Of a stretch of DNA of 15,756 bases, positions 6,395-14,464 are shown in pieces. The DNA comes from Bacillota bacterium. Lineage in GTDB: Bacteria; Bacillota; Dehalobacteriia; UBA4068. Within the stretch, counting starts at the first letter, position 1, and every line of letters starts with the position of its first letter. The notes beneath the pieces are model-generated. The model did no database searches. It was not told the origin of the DNA and saw nothing but the letters and a program-made list of their open reading frames with translations. The translations under genes and the position numbers were made by a program. Location: the NCBI GenBank assembly GCA_017439615.1, contig JAFSIU010000167.1, positions 1 to 15,756 of the forward strand, given 5' to 3'.

Positions 6395-7510
6395 TTAATC
6401 AAGAAAATCCTTGAGTTTTCTGCTGCGGCTGGGGTGTTTGAGCTTACGCAGAGCTTTTGCTTCTATCTGGCGGATACGCTCACGGGTAACGCCGAAATAC
6501 TGACCTACCTCTTCCAAAGTGCGGCTTCTGCCATCTTCGAGACCGAAACGCAGCTTCAGCACCTTTTCTTCTCTGGGCGTAAGGGTATTCAAAACATCCT
6601 CAAGCTGTTCACGCATAAGCAGGAAGGAGGCAGCTTCCGCAGGGGCGGGAGCTTCTTCATCTTCGATAAAATCACCGAGATGGCTGTCTTCTTCTTCGCC
6701 GATAGGAGTTTCCAAGGAAACGGGCTCCTGCGATATCTTCAGGATTTCGCGGACTCTTTCAACAGGGATATCCATATCTTTGGCAATTTCCTCGGGCAAG
6801 GGATCGCGACCGAGCTCCTGAATCAGCTGACGCTGAACACGGGTCAGCTTGTTGATGGTTTCGACCATATGCACAGGGATACGAATGGTACGTGCCTGAT
6901 CTGCAATAGCGCGGGTTATAGCCTGACGGATCCACCAAGTGGCATAAGTTGAAAACTTGTAGCCTTTATGGTAGTCAAATTTTTCAACTGCCTTGATAAG
7001 ACCGAGATTACCTTCCTGAATCAAATCGAGGAAAAGCATACCTCTGCCGACATAACGTTTTGCAATACTGACGACCAAACGGAGATTTGCTTCGGCAAGC
7101 TGTTTGCGTGCTTCTTCATCGCCATCTTCCATTTTCTGAGCAAGAACGATTTCTTCCTCAGCAGTCAGCAAGGGCACACGACCGATTTCCTTGAGATACA
7201 TACGGACAGGATCATCGATAGCAACTCCTTTGGGCACAGAAAGATCCAGATCCAAAGGTTCAGCTTCGGCCTCTGCTTCTTCTGCCAAAATAGCATTGTC
7301 ATCAGGCTCAAGTGTGTCAAGGCTATCTTCAGCAGGACCGCTAACGGCAATTCCCATTTGCGCAAGCTGCTCATAGACCTCCTCGATCTGATCGGGAGTG
7401 AGATCGACCTCAGACAATGAATCCATGATATCACCATATGAGGTTTGCCCTTTTTGCTTCACGGACTCTATAAAATTTTTCACTGCATCGGGCTTGTTAT
7501 TCTCTACCAA
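6395..7510 (-). CDS. rpoD: Housekeeping RNA polymerase sigma factor RpoD/SigA
   Basis: The primary sigma factor, 371 residues, the usual length for Bacillota. Region 1.1 is the N-terminal 60 residues ([16 protein letters not shown]). An acidic linker (about 60-92) follows, and then region 1.2 with [20 protein letters not shown]. Region 2 shows [35 protein letters not shown] and the -10 recognition helix [13 protein letters not shown]. Region 3 has [13 protein letters not shown]. Region 4.2, which reads the -35 box, is [20 protein letters not shown] with [19 protein letters not shown] at the end. The start is TTG at 7510 with GAGAGG 8 nt upstream; the region 1.1 homology begins right there. 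It follows dnaG by 16 nt in a macromolecular-synthesis type operon and is closed by a terminator. Confidence 0.98.
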   Translation of the reverse strand: MVENNKPDAVKNFIESVKQKGQTSYGDIMDSLSEVDLTPDQIEEVYEQLAQMGIAVSGPAEDSLDTLEPDDNAILAEEAEAEAEPLDLDLSVPKGVAIDDPVRMYLKEIGRVPLLTAEEEIVLAQKMEDGDEEARKQLAEANLRLVVSIAKRYVGRGMLFLDLIQEGNLGLIKAVEKFDYHKGYKFSTYATWWIRQAITRAIADQARTIRIPVHMVETINKLTRVQRQLIQELGRDPLPEEIAKDMDIPVERVREILKISQEPVSLETPIGEEEDSHLGDFIEDEEAPAPAEAASFLLMREQLEDVLNTLTPREEKVLKLRFGLEDGRSRTLEEVGQYFGVTRERIRQIEAKALRKLKHPSRSRKLKDFLD

Positions 7511-7526
7511 AAAAGAAACCTCTCTT

Positions 7527-9374
7527 TCAATTCCCTGTTCTTCGCAGGGCTTGCATCTGTTTTTGACTTTCTGTCAATGCGCTCAAAAGCTCAGGATCTG
7601 CTTCGCCGTTTTTGAGACGTTCAAGCATATTATTGATTTCCTGCTGAATAATTGCAATCTTCACTCCTCGGATATATTCATCCGCCAAACGCAAATTATT
7701 GTCCTCGGGAAATTCCTTGCTTAATAATTTCAACAAAAATTGCTTTATACCTTCATTTTGAACAGATTTTCTTGTATTTTCTTCTTTAATATTAGCTAAA
7801 TCTTGCGGATTTCCTGCTTGCATTTCATCAATTTTCTCCAAAAGTGTTGCAGGCTGCCAATTATAGTCAGAATAGTTGGCTTTTACAACAGCTGCAAGCA
7901 GACATTCTGCTTTTGTGTTCCAGAAATCGAGTCCAAGTTCTGCTTCCACCTTATCGAAAACCTTTTTGTTCTCGATCGCAATACGCAAAAGCGGCGCGGT
8001 CTTGCTGCTGAGATTTATATTAAGCGGAGCAGCTTTAGCCGCAGCAGCTTTGGGCGCTGCGATTTTCAAGCCGCTTTTACGCAGATCTGCATAAACAGTC
8101 TCTGGAAGCACTCCGAGCTTATCCGCCATAAGACGAATGAAGCTGTCTCTTTCAACAACACTTTGCGTATTGGCAATGGCAGGCAAAAGTTCTGATACGA
8201 TACTGCTTTTGCCATGAACGCTTTGCTTGTCGAATTTCTGCAGTGCCGCATTCAGCAAAAACTCAAGCACTCCCAAAGAATTATGTGCGACATAATTATC
8301 CCAGCCTTCCTTGCCTTCTTTTTTGAGAAAATCATCCGGATCCATTCCATTCGGAAGAGTTATCAGCTTGATATCAAAATTGGCAGCACGCAAAATCTCA
8401 ATACCTCTCAATGAGGCTTTTTGACCTGCGTTGTCACCATCATAGGCAAGCAGCACCTTATCGGTATAGCGGCGCAGCAGCTGAGCCTGCTCTTTGGTCA
8501 GAGCTGTTCCAAGTGAGGCAACGGCATTATTAACACCATAGCGATGCGCCATGAGCACATCCATATAGCCCTCCATGATCACGGCCCGATCGAGCTTGCG
8601 TATATTGCTTCCTGCCTGATGCAGACCAAAAAGATTGGCAGATTTATTATAAATAGGGGTTTCGGTGGAATTAAGATATTTCGGAGTTCCATCCCCGATT
8701 ATCCTGCCGCCAAAAGCAATCACTTGTCCTTTATAATCAGAAATCGGGAAAATGAGTCTTGAATGGAATTTGTCATAAAGCTTGCCTGTTTTGGCACTTT
8801 TGCCACCAAGACCAGCTTTTTCTATCAAGGCATAGCTATAGCCTTTTTTCTGCAAATGTCGGCAAAGCGCTTCCCAATCATTGTCGGGGGCATAACCAAG
8901 CATAAAGCTTTTGGCAAGCTCTTGTGGGATATCTCGCTTTTTCATATATTCGATTGCGATTCTTGAATTTGCGTTATTGGCAAGCTGCGCGGCATAAAAT
9001 TCCGCTGCCAGCTTATGCATATTGAAAATCTGATTGCGTTCCTGACGTTTTTTTTCCTCCTGAGGAGAAAGAGCTTTTTCGGGGATAACAATACCAAGCT
9101 CCGCTGCCAGCTTTCTGGCTGCTTCGACAAAGCTCAGGTTTTCGATCTCCATCAGAAAATTGATTGGCCCTCCACCCTTTTGACATCCAAAGCAATAACA
9201 TATCTGCTTATCCGGAGTAACAGTAAAAGATGGAGTATCCTCATTATGAAAAGGGCACAGACCGATATAATTTCTGCCTGTCCGGCGCAAAGAAACATAG
9301 CGGCCGACAAGATCAAGAATATCGACTCTGCGATTGATTTCTTCAATGATCTCTTGCGGTATCAATCCTGCCAA
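7527..9374 (-). CDS. dnaG: DNA primase DnaG
   Basis: DnaG makes RNA primers at the replication fork. It has 615 residues, typical length. The N-terminal CHC2 zinc domain has C40, H43, C61 and C64 ([18 protein letters not shown], then CYCFGC). The RNA polymerase/TOPRIM core contains [20 protein letters not shown], the catalytic glutamate in [13 protein letters not shown], and the metal-binding DGD in [13 protein letters not shown]. The C-terminal third (after about residue 430) is the poorly conserved helicase-binding region, starting after an alanine-rich linker. The start is TTG at 9374, 7 nt after GGGAG, and the sequence matches the usual xxIPxExIxEI start. It is the first gene of the dnaG-rpoD unit. 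I could not pick out a convincing promoter between 9375 and 9500. Confidence 0.98.
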   Translation of the reverse strand: MAGLIPQEIIEEINRRVDILDLVGRYVSLRRTGRNYIGLCPFHNEDTPSFTVTPDKQICYCFGCQKGGGPINFLMEIENLSFVEAARKLAAELGIVIPEKALSPQEEKKRQERNQIFNMHKLAAEFYAAQLANNANSRIAIEYMKKRDIPQELAKSFMLGYAPDNDWEALCRHLQKKGYSYALIEKAGLGGKSAKTGKLYDKFHSRLIFPISDYKGQVIAFGGRIIGDGTPKYLNSTETPIYNKSANLFGLHQAGSNIRKLDRAVIMEGYMDVLMAHRYGVNNAVASLGTALTKEQAQLLRRYTDKVLLAYDGDNAGQKASLRGIEILRAANFDIKLITLPNGMDPDDFLKKEGKEGWDNYVAHNSLGVLEFLLNAALQKFDKQSVHGKSSIVSELLPAIANTQSVVERDSFIRLMADKLGVLPETVYADLRKSGLKIAAPKAAAAKAAPLNINLSSKTAPLLRIAIENKKVFDKVEAELGLDFWNTKAECLLAAVVKANYSDYNWQPATLLEKIDEMQAGNPQDLANIKEENTRKSVQNEGIKQFLLKLLSKEFPEDNNLRLADEYIRGVKIAIIQQEINNMLERLKNGEADPELLSALTESQKQMQALRRTGN

Positions 9375-9474
9375 ACAGACACTCCCTTTCCTGAAAAGTT
9401 TTGCTTTCTAAATTCGCTAAAAATAGCATTTTTCCTTCTTTTGTAGCACTTTTGCTTAAATAAGCACAAAGAAA

Positions 9475-9496
9475 AAGCGTGCATTGATTCACGCTT
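9475..9496 (-). terminator. Hairpin with T run on the minus strand
   Basis: The arms AAGCGTG (9475-9481) and CACGCTT (9490-9496) have an 8-nt loop. On the minus strand the stem ends in CGCTTTTTC, as an intrinsic terminator would. It lies between the structured RNA locus and dnaG, so it could stop transcripts coming from the SLH-protein gene and shield dnaG. In the plus direction the same stem is followed by AGATTTTT. Confidence 0.55.
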
Positions 9497-9513
9497 AGAT
9501 TTTTCCCAAAATG

Positions 9514-9522
9514 TGGCATAAT
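9514..9522 (+). promoter_or_regulatory. Extended -10 promoter for the structured RNA
   Basis: TG-G-CATAAT at 9514-9522 on the plus strand is a good extended -10 element. The -35 region 16-17 nt upstream is weak (TTAGAT or CTTAGA). Transcription would start near 9529, about 20 nt before the first helix of the RNA. A second TATAAT at 9541-9546 has no matching -35. Confidence 0.5.
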
Positions 9523-9528
9523 ATACTA

Positions 9529-9746
9529 AAGCTCAATGGATATAATAGCAACGAGAAGGATTCTGACCGTGCCTGCGGTATTTCGCCCGCAGGATAGCTG
9601 ATGAAAAAGCGGATAAGTCGGAATAGTCTTCTCTTGAACAAAGCGGGGCTATTTCATTAAGCTAAAAGAAGCAAAAACAACGATCGCAGCTACGGTCTTA
9701 TAGTTGTTTAGGATTCTTTATTCAAAGCTTATCCGCCCCGCTTTTG
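9529..9746 (+). ncRNA. Structured non-coding RNA with crossing long-range helices (family not assigned)
   Basis: This is in a 378-nt stretch without a gene. Helices read by eye on the plus strand: 9549-9567 with 9617-9636 (CAA-GAGAAG then ATTCTGAC, with one bulge and an AG internal loop); a GC-rich hairpin CCTGCGG/CCGCAGG (9572-9578/9587-9593); TAGCT plus GATGAAA (9595-9606) with 9652-9664; GCGGATAAG (9609-9617) with 9728-9736; AAAGCGGGGC (9640-9649) with 9735-9744; and AAACAAC-GATCG with CGGTC-GTTGTTT (9675-9686/9693-9709). Several cross each other, so the RNA is pseudoknotted or switches between folds. Four pairs are G-U on the plus strand (9559/9627, 9564/9620, 9600/9658, 9684/9695) and would be A-C on the minus, which fixes the strand. 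The 3' end is GCCCCGCTTTT, terminator-like. The size and pseudoknots recall the raiA RNA of Bacillota, a low-confidence guess. 6S, tmRNA, RNase P and SRP RNA do not fit. Confidence 0.72.
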
Positions 9747-9752
9747 ATTGCT

Positions 9753-11297
9753 TTAGTTTGCACCGCGATATTTAAGAGCACGGTTGATAAAGGCTGCCAT
9801 TTCTGCTCTTGTCAACTCGGCATCGGGAGCAAAAACTGTATCGGAATAGCCTGCAATCAAGCCTGCATTATAAAGAGAACTGACAGCTCCTGCTGCCCAA
9901 TGTGAAGCATCAATATCCTTAAACGGCAATTTATCATCAGTCTCCGGCAAGGCAAGCAGCCTGCACAAAATAGCCGCCATTTCGGCACGGGTCAAATTTG
10001 CTTCAGGACGGAATAAGCCATCCGAACCTACCATCAAGCCTCCCTGAGCAACATTTGCAATATATGGCGCATACCATGCATTTGCATCAATATCACTGAA
10101 ACCGTGATATGCAGGGGTTTCGGGCTTCAGAATACGGTGCAGCAAAACTGCCATTTCGGCACGGGTAACCTTTTGTTCAGGGGCAAAGATATAATCTGAC
10201 ACACCGACCAGCAAATTGCTTTCATAAAGAGCATTGATATCTGCTGCCGCCCAATGGCCTATTGTATCATTGAAATGAGAATAGGAAACATTGATATAAA
10301 GCTTCGGCTGAACACTGACTGTTATATCAGCCCCCATATATTCATACTTAATATCATCAATATTGGCAGTACTGCTGAAATATAAATATCTGCGAGCAGG
10401 AGAGATATTGGCAAAATAATCCCAATCCACCAATTTCTGTTCATTGCCGAGAATATTGATGGTATAGGAAAAAGTGGGATCTGCAATTATCCAGCCTGCT
10501 TCGGGAATATAAAACTCAACCCAAGTATGCGCAAGCATAGATAAATCGATATAACCCTCTTCGATATTAACATAGGGATCTGATGTATGCATTGCCGGCT
10601 CATAAACATAGCCTGTTTGCAGTCGTGCGGGAATTCCCATTGCACGCAACACCGCTGCATAAAGCTGAGAATAATCCACACAGGTGCCTCTGCCTGTTTG
10701 CAATGCCGCCAATGCTCCCGTACGGTCATCATCACGCTCTTCATAGGTCATATACAAATTGACATCAGCGAAAGCTTTTTTCGCCAGACTGTAAAGATTC
10801 TTGTCACCGCTTTGCAGAAATTCTGCGCCATAGCGCATGATATCGCTGCTATCACTTTCTATGCCCTGTTCCGGCATAATATATTTGGGATCAACAGCAG
10901 ATACATCATGCGAGGAAAGACTTTTGGCATCGATATTATACTTCAAGGAGCTGTTCTCAATAAAATAGTCCACATTGATTTCCTTGCTGCTTTGCGGAGC
11001 AAGGCTTGCGATATTAAACAAGGCAAACAGCTGATGTTCTTTGTTGGTAAAGACCATCAGCGGCTCAGTGCTATACCTTTGTCCGAGAATATGCTGATAT
11101 ACAGGTTGTTCTTCATTTATAAGCGGTACTGTAACATAAATATTACGGGCAAAGGTATCTGTGTCATTACTGACCGTTATGCTGTGCCTTATCTGATAGG
11201 TTGATGGTGAGCTAAGCTCATAGGCAAAGGTTTTTTGTGCACAAAAAAAGAGGAGTATGAACATGAGCAGAAGCACGGGGCTTGTTCTTTTTATCAT
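9753..11297 (-). CDS. Secreted transglutaminase-like protein with three SLH repeats
   Basis: A 514-residue cell-surface protein. Residues 1-25 form a signal peptide (charged MIKRTS, hydrophobic LLLMFILLFF, likely cut after TFA). Residues of about 30-140 are a beta-rich region of unknown type. Residues of about 150-280 are a transglutaminase-like core with the triad C206 (GRGTCVDYSQ), H257 (AHTWVEFYI) and D273 (GWIIADPTF). Three SLH repeats follow at about 341-390, 399-448 and 459-508, each with the TRAEM motif and a FxDI/W start; they anchor proteins to cell-wall polymers or peptidoglycan. The catalytic residues are intact, so it may be a protease or cross-linking enzyme acting at the envelope; the substrate is unknown. 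ATG at 11297 follows GAGGAGG by 6 nt. It lies 56 nt after coaD, without an obvious terminator between them. It converges with the structured RNA. Confidence 0.93.
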   Translation of the reverse strand: MIKRTSPVLLLMFILLFFCAQKTFAYELSSPSTYQIRHSITVSNDTDTFARNIYVTVPLINEEQPVYQHILGQRYSTEPLMVFTNKEHQLFALFNIASLAPQSSKEINVDYFIENSSLKYNIDAKSLSSHDVSAVDPKYIMPEQGIESDSSDIMRYGAEFLQSGDKNLYSLAKKAFADVNLYMTYEERDDDRTGALAALQTGRGTCVDYSQLYAAVLRAMGIPARLQTGYVYEPAMHTSDPYVNIEEGYIDLSMLAHTWVEFYIPEAGWIIADPTFSYTINILGNEQKLVDWDYFANISPARRYLYFSSTANIDDIKYEYMGADITVSVQPKLYINVSYSHFNDTIGHWAAADINALYESNLLVGVSDYIFAPEQKVTRAEMAVLLHRILKPETPAYHGFSDIDANAWYAPYIANVAQGGLMVGSDGLFRPEANLTRAEMAAILCRLLALPETDDKLPFKDIDASHWAAGAVSSLYNAGLIAGYSDTVFAPDAELTRAEMAAFINRALKYRGAN

Positions 11298-11353
11298 GAT
11301 TTACCTCCTCTTGATAATATTTGATATGGACGCTTTTAAAAAGCATTTTGTTC

Positions 11354-11836
11354 CTAAATCTGAGAAAGTTTTTTTTCTAATGCCAAAAGTACTCTTTCGG
11401 GCACCAGACGCGAGATATCTCCCTGCAGGGATGCGACATTTTTGATAATGCTGGAGCTGATGAAAAGATATTGCGGAGATGTGGGAAGGAACACAGTTTC
11501 GAGATCCGCTGCCATTTCCTTATTCATAAGCGCCATCTGCAATTCGATATCAAAATCGGAAACTGCCCGTAGGCCACGAACGATGGTGTTTGCTCCGATT
11601 TTATGTGCAAAATCGACCAGTAAGCCATCAAAAGAAACAACTTCAATATTTGCCACACCACTTAATTCCTGACGGATAAGCTGGACTCTTTCTTCCAAAG
11701 AAAAGAGTGTATTCTTGCCGGTTTCCTGTGCAACCGCAACATAAAGCTTGTCAAACAAGCCTGCTGCGCGAACAGCTATATCAAGATGTCCATTTGTTAC
11801 AGGATCAAAAGTTCCCGCATAAACGGCGATAGTCAT
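11354..11836 (-). CDS. coaD: Pantetheine-phosphate adenylyltransferase CoaD
   Basis: CoaD joins ATP and 4'-phosphopantetheine to form dephospho-CoA, the next-to-last step of coenzyme A synthesis, in the cytoplasm. It has 160 residues, the usual length. The nucleotidyltransferase signature is complete: GTFDPVTNGH (residues 8-17, the T/HxGH motif), RGLRAVSDFDIELQMALMN (87-105), and ISSSIIK (126-132, equivalent to ISSTxVR). ATG at 11836 comes 7 nt after GGAGG. It is transcribed from its own promoter at 11871-11899, divergent from dgt. The common partner gene rsmD is not upstream, so its usual neighbourhood is broken here. Confidence 0.98.
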   Translation of the reverse strand: MTIAVYAGTFDPVTNGHLDIAVRAAGLFDKLYVAVAQETGKNTLFSLEERVQLIRQELSGVANIEVVSFDGLLVDFAHKIGANTIVRGLRAVSDFDIELQMALMNKEMAADLETVFLPTSPQYLFISSSIIKNVASLQGDISRLVPERVLLALEKKLSQI

Positions 11837-11852
11837 AAAAATGCCTCCGAAC

Positions 11853-11890
11853 GAACTGAATTATTTATTAAGTATATAATATTTCAGTTC
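11853..11890. repeat. Spaced inverted repeat in the coaD/dgt intergenic region
   Basis: GAACTGAA (11853-11860) and its exact complement TTCAGTTC (11883-11890) are 30 bp apart, about three helical turns, and bracket the -10 and spacer of the coaD promoter. This could be a split operator for a dimeric or looping regulator. At 8 bp per arm it could also be chance. Confidence 0.4.
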
Positions 11891-11899
11891 AATTTACAA
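11871..11899 (-). promoter_or_regulatory. Promoter of coaD
   Basis: On the minus strand TTGTAA (11899-11894), a 17-nt spacer, and TATACT (11876-11871). The leader before coaD would be about 28 nt. Confidence 0.65.
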
Positions 11900-11914
11900 G
11901 TAGTGAGGCGCATC

Positions 11915-11943
11915 TTGTAATATATTCCGCTTTATGTTAAAAT
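11915..11943 (+). promoter_or_regulatory. Promoter of dgt
   Basis: On the plus strand TTGTAA (11915-11920), a 17-nt spacer, and TAAAAT (11938-11943) preceded by TGT (extended -10). Transcription would start near 11950, only about 15 nt before dgt. The two divergent promoters of this gap do not overlap. Confidence 0.68.
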
Positions 11944-11964
11944 TTTTGTATAAGGAGAAATGCT

Positions 11965-12933
11965 ATGAGAATTGATTGGGAGAAAAAAGAATATCTGCTT
12001 CTCAGCGAAAAGGCAATGCACGCGGACAAGAGCCGCGGCAGAAGCATACCTGAAGAAGAATGTCCGATGCGTACCTGCTATCAGCGGGACAGAGACAGGA
12101 TAATTCACAGCAAGTCCTTCCGCCGACTGAAGCATAAAACGCAGGTTTTTGTTGCACCCAAGGGTGATCATTTCCGTACCAGAATGACACATACGCTGGA
12201 GGTTATGCAAATCGCGCGCACCATTGCAAGAGCACTCTCGCTGAATGAGGATCTGACAGAGGCGATAGCCTTCGGTCATGACCTTGGGCATACTCCCTTC
12301 GGGCATGCGGGTGAACGCACCCTTCAGCTGATGAATAACAGCTTCAGCCATAACAGCCAGAGTATCCGAGTGGTTGAGCTTTTGGAAAGAGATGGGCAAG
12401 GACTGAATCTGACCGCCGAGGTCAAGGATGGAATTCTCAATCACACGGGCGATGGTCTCCCCTTCACTCTTGAGGGACAGATCGTGCGAATTGCCGACCG
12501 CATCGGCTATGTCAATCATGATATTGATGATGCTTTACGCGCAGGGCTTATCACCATTAATTCCCTGCCGAAAAAGCCCCTGCAGCTTTTTGGCGAGCGC
12601 AACAGCGAGCGTATCAATGCCATGGTGTTGGACATGATCAAAACCAGCGAGAAAACAGGCAAAATCGGTATGTCTGAGCAAGCCTTTGCCGCATTGATGG
12701 AGCTCAGAGATTATCTTTTCAAGAATGTCTATCTGCGTGAAGAGGCAATGGAAGAGGAAGGCAATATACGCGAAAAGATTTTGCAGATGTATGCCTATTT
12801 CAAGGAAAATCCGCAGGAAATGCGGCTTGATTATCGTGATGCAAACCTCGATTTAGCAGTTTGCGATTATATCTCCGGTATGACGGATAATTATGCCTTT
12901 GATGAATATGAAAGGCTGAAAGAAAAGTTTTAA
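11965..12933 (+). CDS. dgt: Deoxyguanosinetriphosphate triphosphohydrolase-like HD protein
   Basis: An HD-domain dNTP triphosphohydrolase, 322 residues, which splits dNTPs to nucleoside and tripolyphosphate and so trims nucleotide pools. Metal ligands can be placed: H76 (RMTHTLEVMQIAR), H105-D106 (AFGHDLGHTPFGHAG) and D178 (QIVRIADRIGYVNHDIDDAL). SKSFRRLKHKTQVF near residue 50 is also typical. The short form without long insertions is usual in Bacillota. ATG at 11965 is 7 nt after AAGGAG. It is the only protein gene on the plus strand here. In many Bacillota a dgt-like gene sits directly before dnaG-rpoD; here it is separated from them by coaD, the SLH gene and the structured RNA and points the other way, which suggests local rearrangement. 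Strict specificity for dGTP is not shown. Confidence 0.95.
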   Translation: MRIDWEKKEYLLLSEKAMHADKSRGRSIPEEECPMRTCYQRDRDRIIHSKSFRRLKHKTQVFVAPKGDHFRTRMTHTLEVMQIARTIARALSLNEDLTEAIAFGHDLGHTPFGHAGERTLQLMNNSFSHNSQSIRVVELLERDGQGLNLTAEVKDGILNHTGDGLPFTLEGQIVRIADRIGYVNHDIDDALRAGLITINSLPKKPLQLFGERNSERINAMVLDMIKTSEKTGKIGMSEQAFAALMELRDYLFKNVYLREEAMEEEGNIREKILQMYAYFKENPQEMRLDYRDANLDLAVCDYISGMTDNYAFDEYERLKEKF

Positions 12934-12948
12934 TCAACAAAATTTTAA

Positions 12949-12980
12949 CAAATAAAGCAGGCTTTTGCCTGCTTTATTTG
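12949..12980. terminator. Bidirectional terminator between dgt and the amidase gene
   Basis: Perfect 14-bp arms (12949-12962 and 12967-12980; core AAAGCAGGC/GCCTGCTTT) around a TTTT loop. It serves dgt on the plus strand. On the minus strand it lies over the end of the amidase gene, whose TAA is inside the stem. Confidence 0.9.
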
Positions 12981-13714
12981 TTATCGGTTTCCGTATTTAT
13001 AATATCATCCACAGTCCCCTGCTCTGCTGATGAATAATAATGACAAAGCGCCACATATATCGCCCATGCCATTTTGTGCTGATATTCGGGATTCATAAGA
13101 TTTGCCTCTTCCTCGCGATTGGAGAGAAAGCCCATTTCGATGATCACAGCGGGGATTTGCAGATTTTTCAATATATAAGTTGTGTCATGGGCAAGGGCGG
13201 CACGATCTGTGTTCTGCAGACTGCTTTGGAGGCTTTTTTGTATTTCCTCTGCCAAAGCAAGAGCCGCCTCACTTTTGGAATGATAGAAGCATTGCGCCCC
13301 CTGCCATGGAGAATCCTTTTCAAAGGCATTGCAATGAAGGGCGAGATATATTTCGCCTTCGGATTCGTGGGCAATTTTGACTCTCTCGGCCAAATCCTCC
13401 TGCTTGGTTTCGGCGAGTGCTTTGTCGCTCTCACGCAACAGCACCACATGGGCGCCACCTTCACGCAGGAATTGGGCAAGCAGCTTTGATACCTGCAGAT
13501 TGATGTCCTTTTCTTTACTGCCCGTACAGCCGAGCACACCGGGATCAAAACCGCCGTGGCCGGGATCAATGACTATTGTTCTTCCTGCCAGGGCATAGGA
13601 AGTTGCCTCCAGCGCAGGCACCTGCAGCAGAGCATTCACAACCGCAAAGGCGATAACAAGAGCACAAAGAGCATATATCCATTTGGGGATTTTCATACAA
13701 AAAAGAAAAGGCAT
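12974..13714 (-). CDS. CwlD-like N-acetylmuramoyl-L-alanine amidase
   Basis: A membrane-anchored or secreted zinc amidase of 246 residues that cuts the bond between muramic acid and L-alanine in peptidoglycan. Residues of about 8-30 are an N-terminal hydrophobic segment (IPKWIYALCALVIAFAVVNA). The Amidase_3 catalytic domain spans about 45-232: zinc ligands H53 (VIDPGHGGFDPG), E68 (GSKEKDINL) and H127 (YLALHCNAF), and the catalytic glutamate E193 (VIIEMGFLSN). No extra cell-wall-binding domain is present, as in CwlD. In Bacillota cwlD often lies near rplM-rpsI, as here. ATG at 13714 has GGAGG 7 nt upstream; a second ATG at codon 7 has no ribosome binding site. Start codon and ribosome binding site lie in a strong hairpin (13708-13743) whose T run is within codons 2-6, an unusual arrangement. 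A role in spore cortex is not shown. Confidence 0.93.
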   Translation of the reverse strand: MPFLFCMKIPKWIYALCALVIAFAVVNALLQVPALEATSYALAGRTIVIDPGHGGFDPGVLGCTGSKEKDINLQVSKLLAQFLREGGAHVVLLRESDKALAETKQEDLAERVKIAHESEGEIYLALHCNAFEKDSPWQGAQCFYHSKSEAALALAEEIQKSLQSSLQNTDRAALAHDTTYILKNLQIPAVIIEMGFLSNREEEANLMNPEYQHKMAWAIYVALCHYYSSAEQGTVDDIINTETDNK

Positions 13715-13743
13715 AAGCTCACCTCCGTGAAAGCTTATGCCTT
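13708..13743 (-). terminator. Terminator-like hairpin overlapping the amidase translation start
   Basis: On the minus strand AAGGCATAAGCT (13743-13732) pairs perfectly over 12 bp with AGCTTATGCCTT (13719-13708), followed by TTCTTTTTTG. This is a textbook terminator for the VTT gene, which ends 8 nt before it. But the loop holds the GGAGG of the amidase gene and the 3' arm holds its ATG. The element may therefore attenuate amidase transcription, control its translation, or both. Confidence 0.75.
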
Positions 13744-13750
13744 GTTTATG

Positions 13751-14464
13751 TTATTTATTACTCAATTTGTCCTTCATTCTGTCGACCAATGTGAACAGCT
13801 TTTCTCTGAAAATGACACAGACAACAAATATCACGCAAACGATGGCAGCAAAGATGATAAGGGTAGTGAATTCTCTGTCCTGAAGCAGAGTACCCATAAT
13901 CATTGAGCCGACAAGTGCGGGGATTCTGCCCAGCATAGAGAGGATATAAAAACGCTTTTCATTCATACCTGAAAGACCTGCGACATAGACCAGCAAATCC
14001 TTGGGCATACCGGGAATAAGGAAAAGTGCGAAAATGGTTGCACCGCCTTTTTTACCCTGAAAATAGTGCTCGACCTTGGCAACATCCTTTTCCTTAAAGA
14101 AAAGGCAAACAGCATCACGACCGAGGAAGCGGGAAACACGGAAGGCAAGGAAGGAGCCGATGGTAATACCAACGAGAGAAAGCAGCACGCCGCCCCAAAC
14201 GCCATAAACATAACCGCCTGCGATCTGCACTACCTCGCCGGGGATGATGGCGATGACGACCTGCAAGATCTGTGCCGCGATATAGATGAAAATGCCCTTG
14301 CCGGCATTTTCCATCAGCATGGCATCGAATTCCTCTACATTATTCAGATAATAGGAAACAGTCGGCACCAGTTTGTAAATCAAAAAGGGCACACCGGCAA
14401 CCACCAGCACAAGAGCCAAAAACTTCAGCAGGGCTATTACTTTCTTTTTCTTTTCAAAATCCAT
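13751..14464 (-). CDS. VTT/TVP38-TMEM64 (DedA-superfamily) membrane protein
   Basis: An integral membrane protein of 237 residues with about five hydrophobic segments (residues of about 8-30, 47-65, 69-102, 136-155, 190-215). Family signatures include IPGEVVQIAGGYVYGVWGG (a re-entrant loop region with the conserved G-G-x-x-x-G pattern) and LIPGMPKDLLVYVAGLSG. Relatives are linked to lipid scrambling or transport and envelope homeostasis; the role here is inferred. I start at ATG 14464, which has AAGGA 7 nt upstream. The longer frame to 14503 adds 13 residues, and neither of its start codons has a ribosome binding site. The promoter at 14518-14526 serves it. The amidase gene follows after 36 nt, separated by the overlapping hairpin. 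Confidence 0.9.
   Translation of the reverse strand: MDFEKKKKVIALLKFLALVLVVAGVPFLIYKLVPTVSYYLNNVEEFDAMLMENAGKGIFIYIAAQILQVVIAIIPGEVVQIAGGYVYGVWGGVLLSLVGITIGSFLAFRVSRFLGRDAVCLFFKEKDVAKVEHYFQGKKGGATIFALFLIPGMPKDLLVYVAGLSGMNEKRFYILSMLGRIPALVGSMIMGTLLQDREFTTLIIFAAIVCVIFVVCVIFREKLFTLVDRMKDKLSNK

Noticed and set aside
9529..9746. 6S RNA, tmRNA, RNase P or SRP RNA
   Set aside because: The 5' and 3' ends do not form the 6S closing stem. tmRNA tRNA-like ends and tag frame, RNase P core motifs and the SRP GGAAGCAG loop are absent.
9475..9746. Structured RNA read on the minus strand
   Set aside because: Four helix positions would be A-C mismatches on that strand but are G-U on the plus strand.
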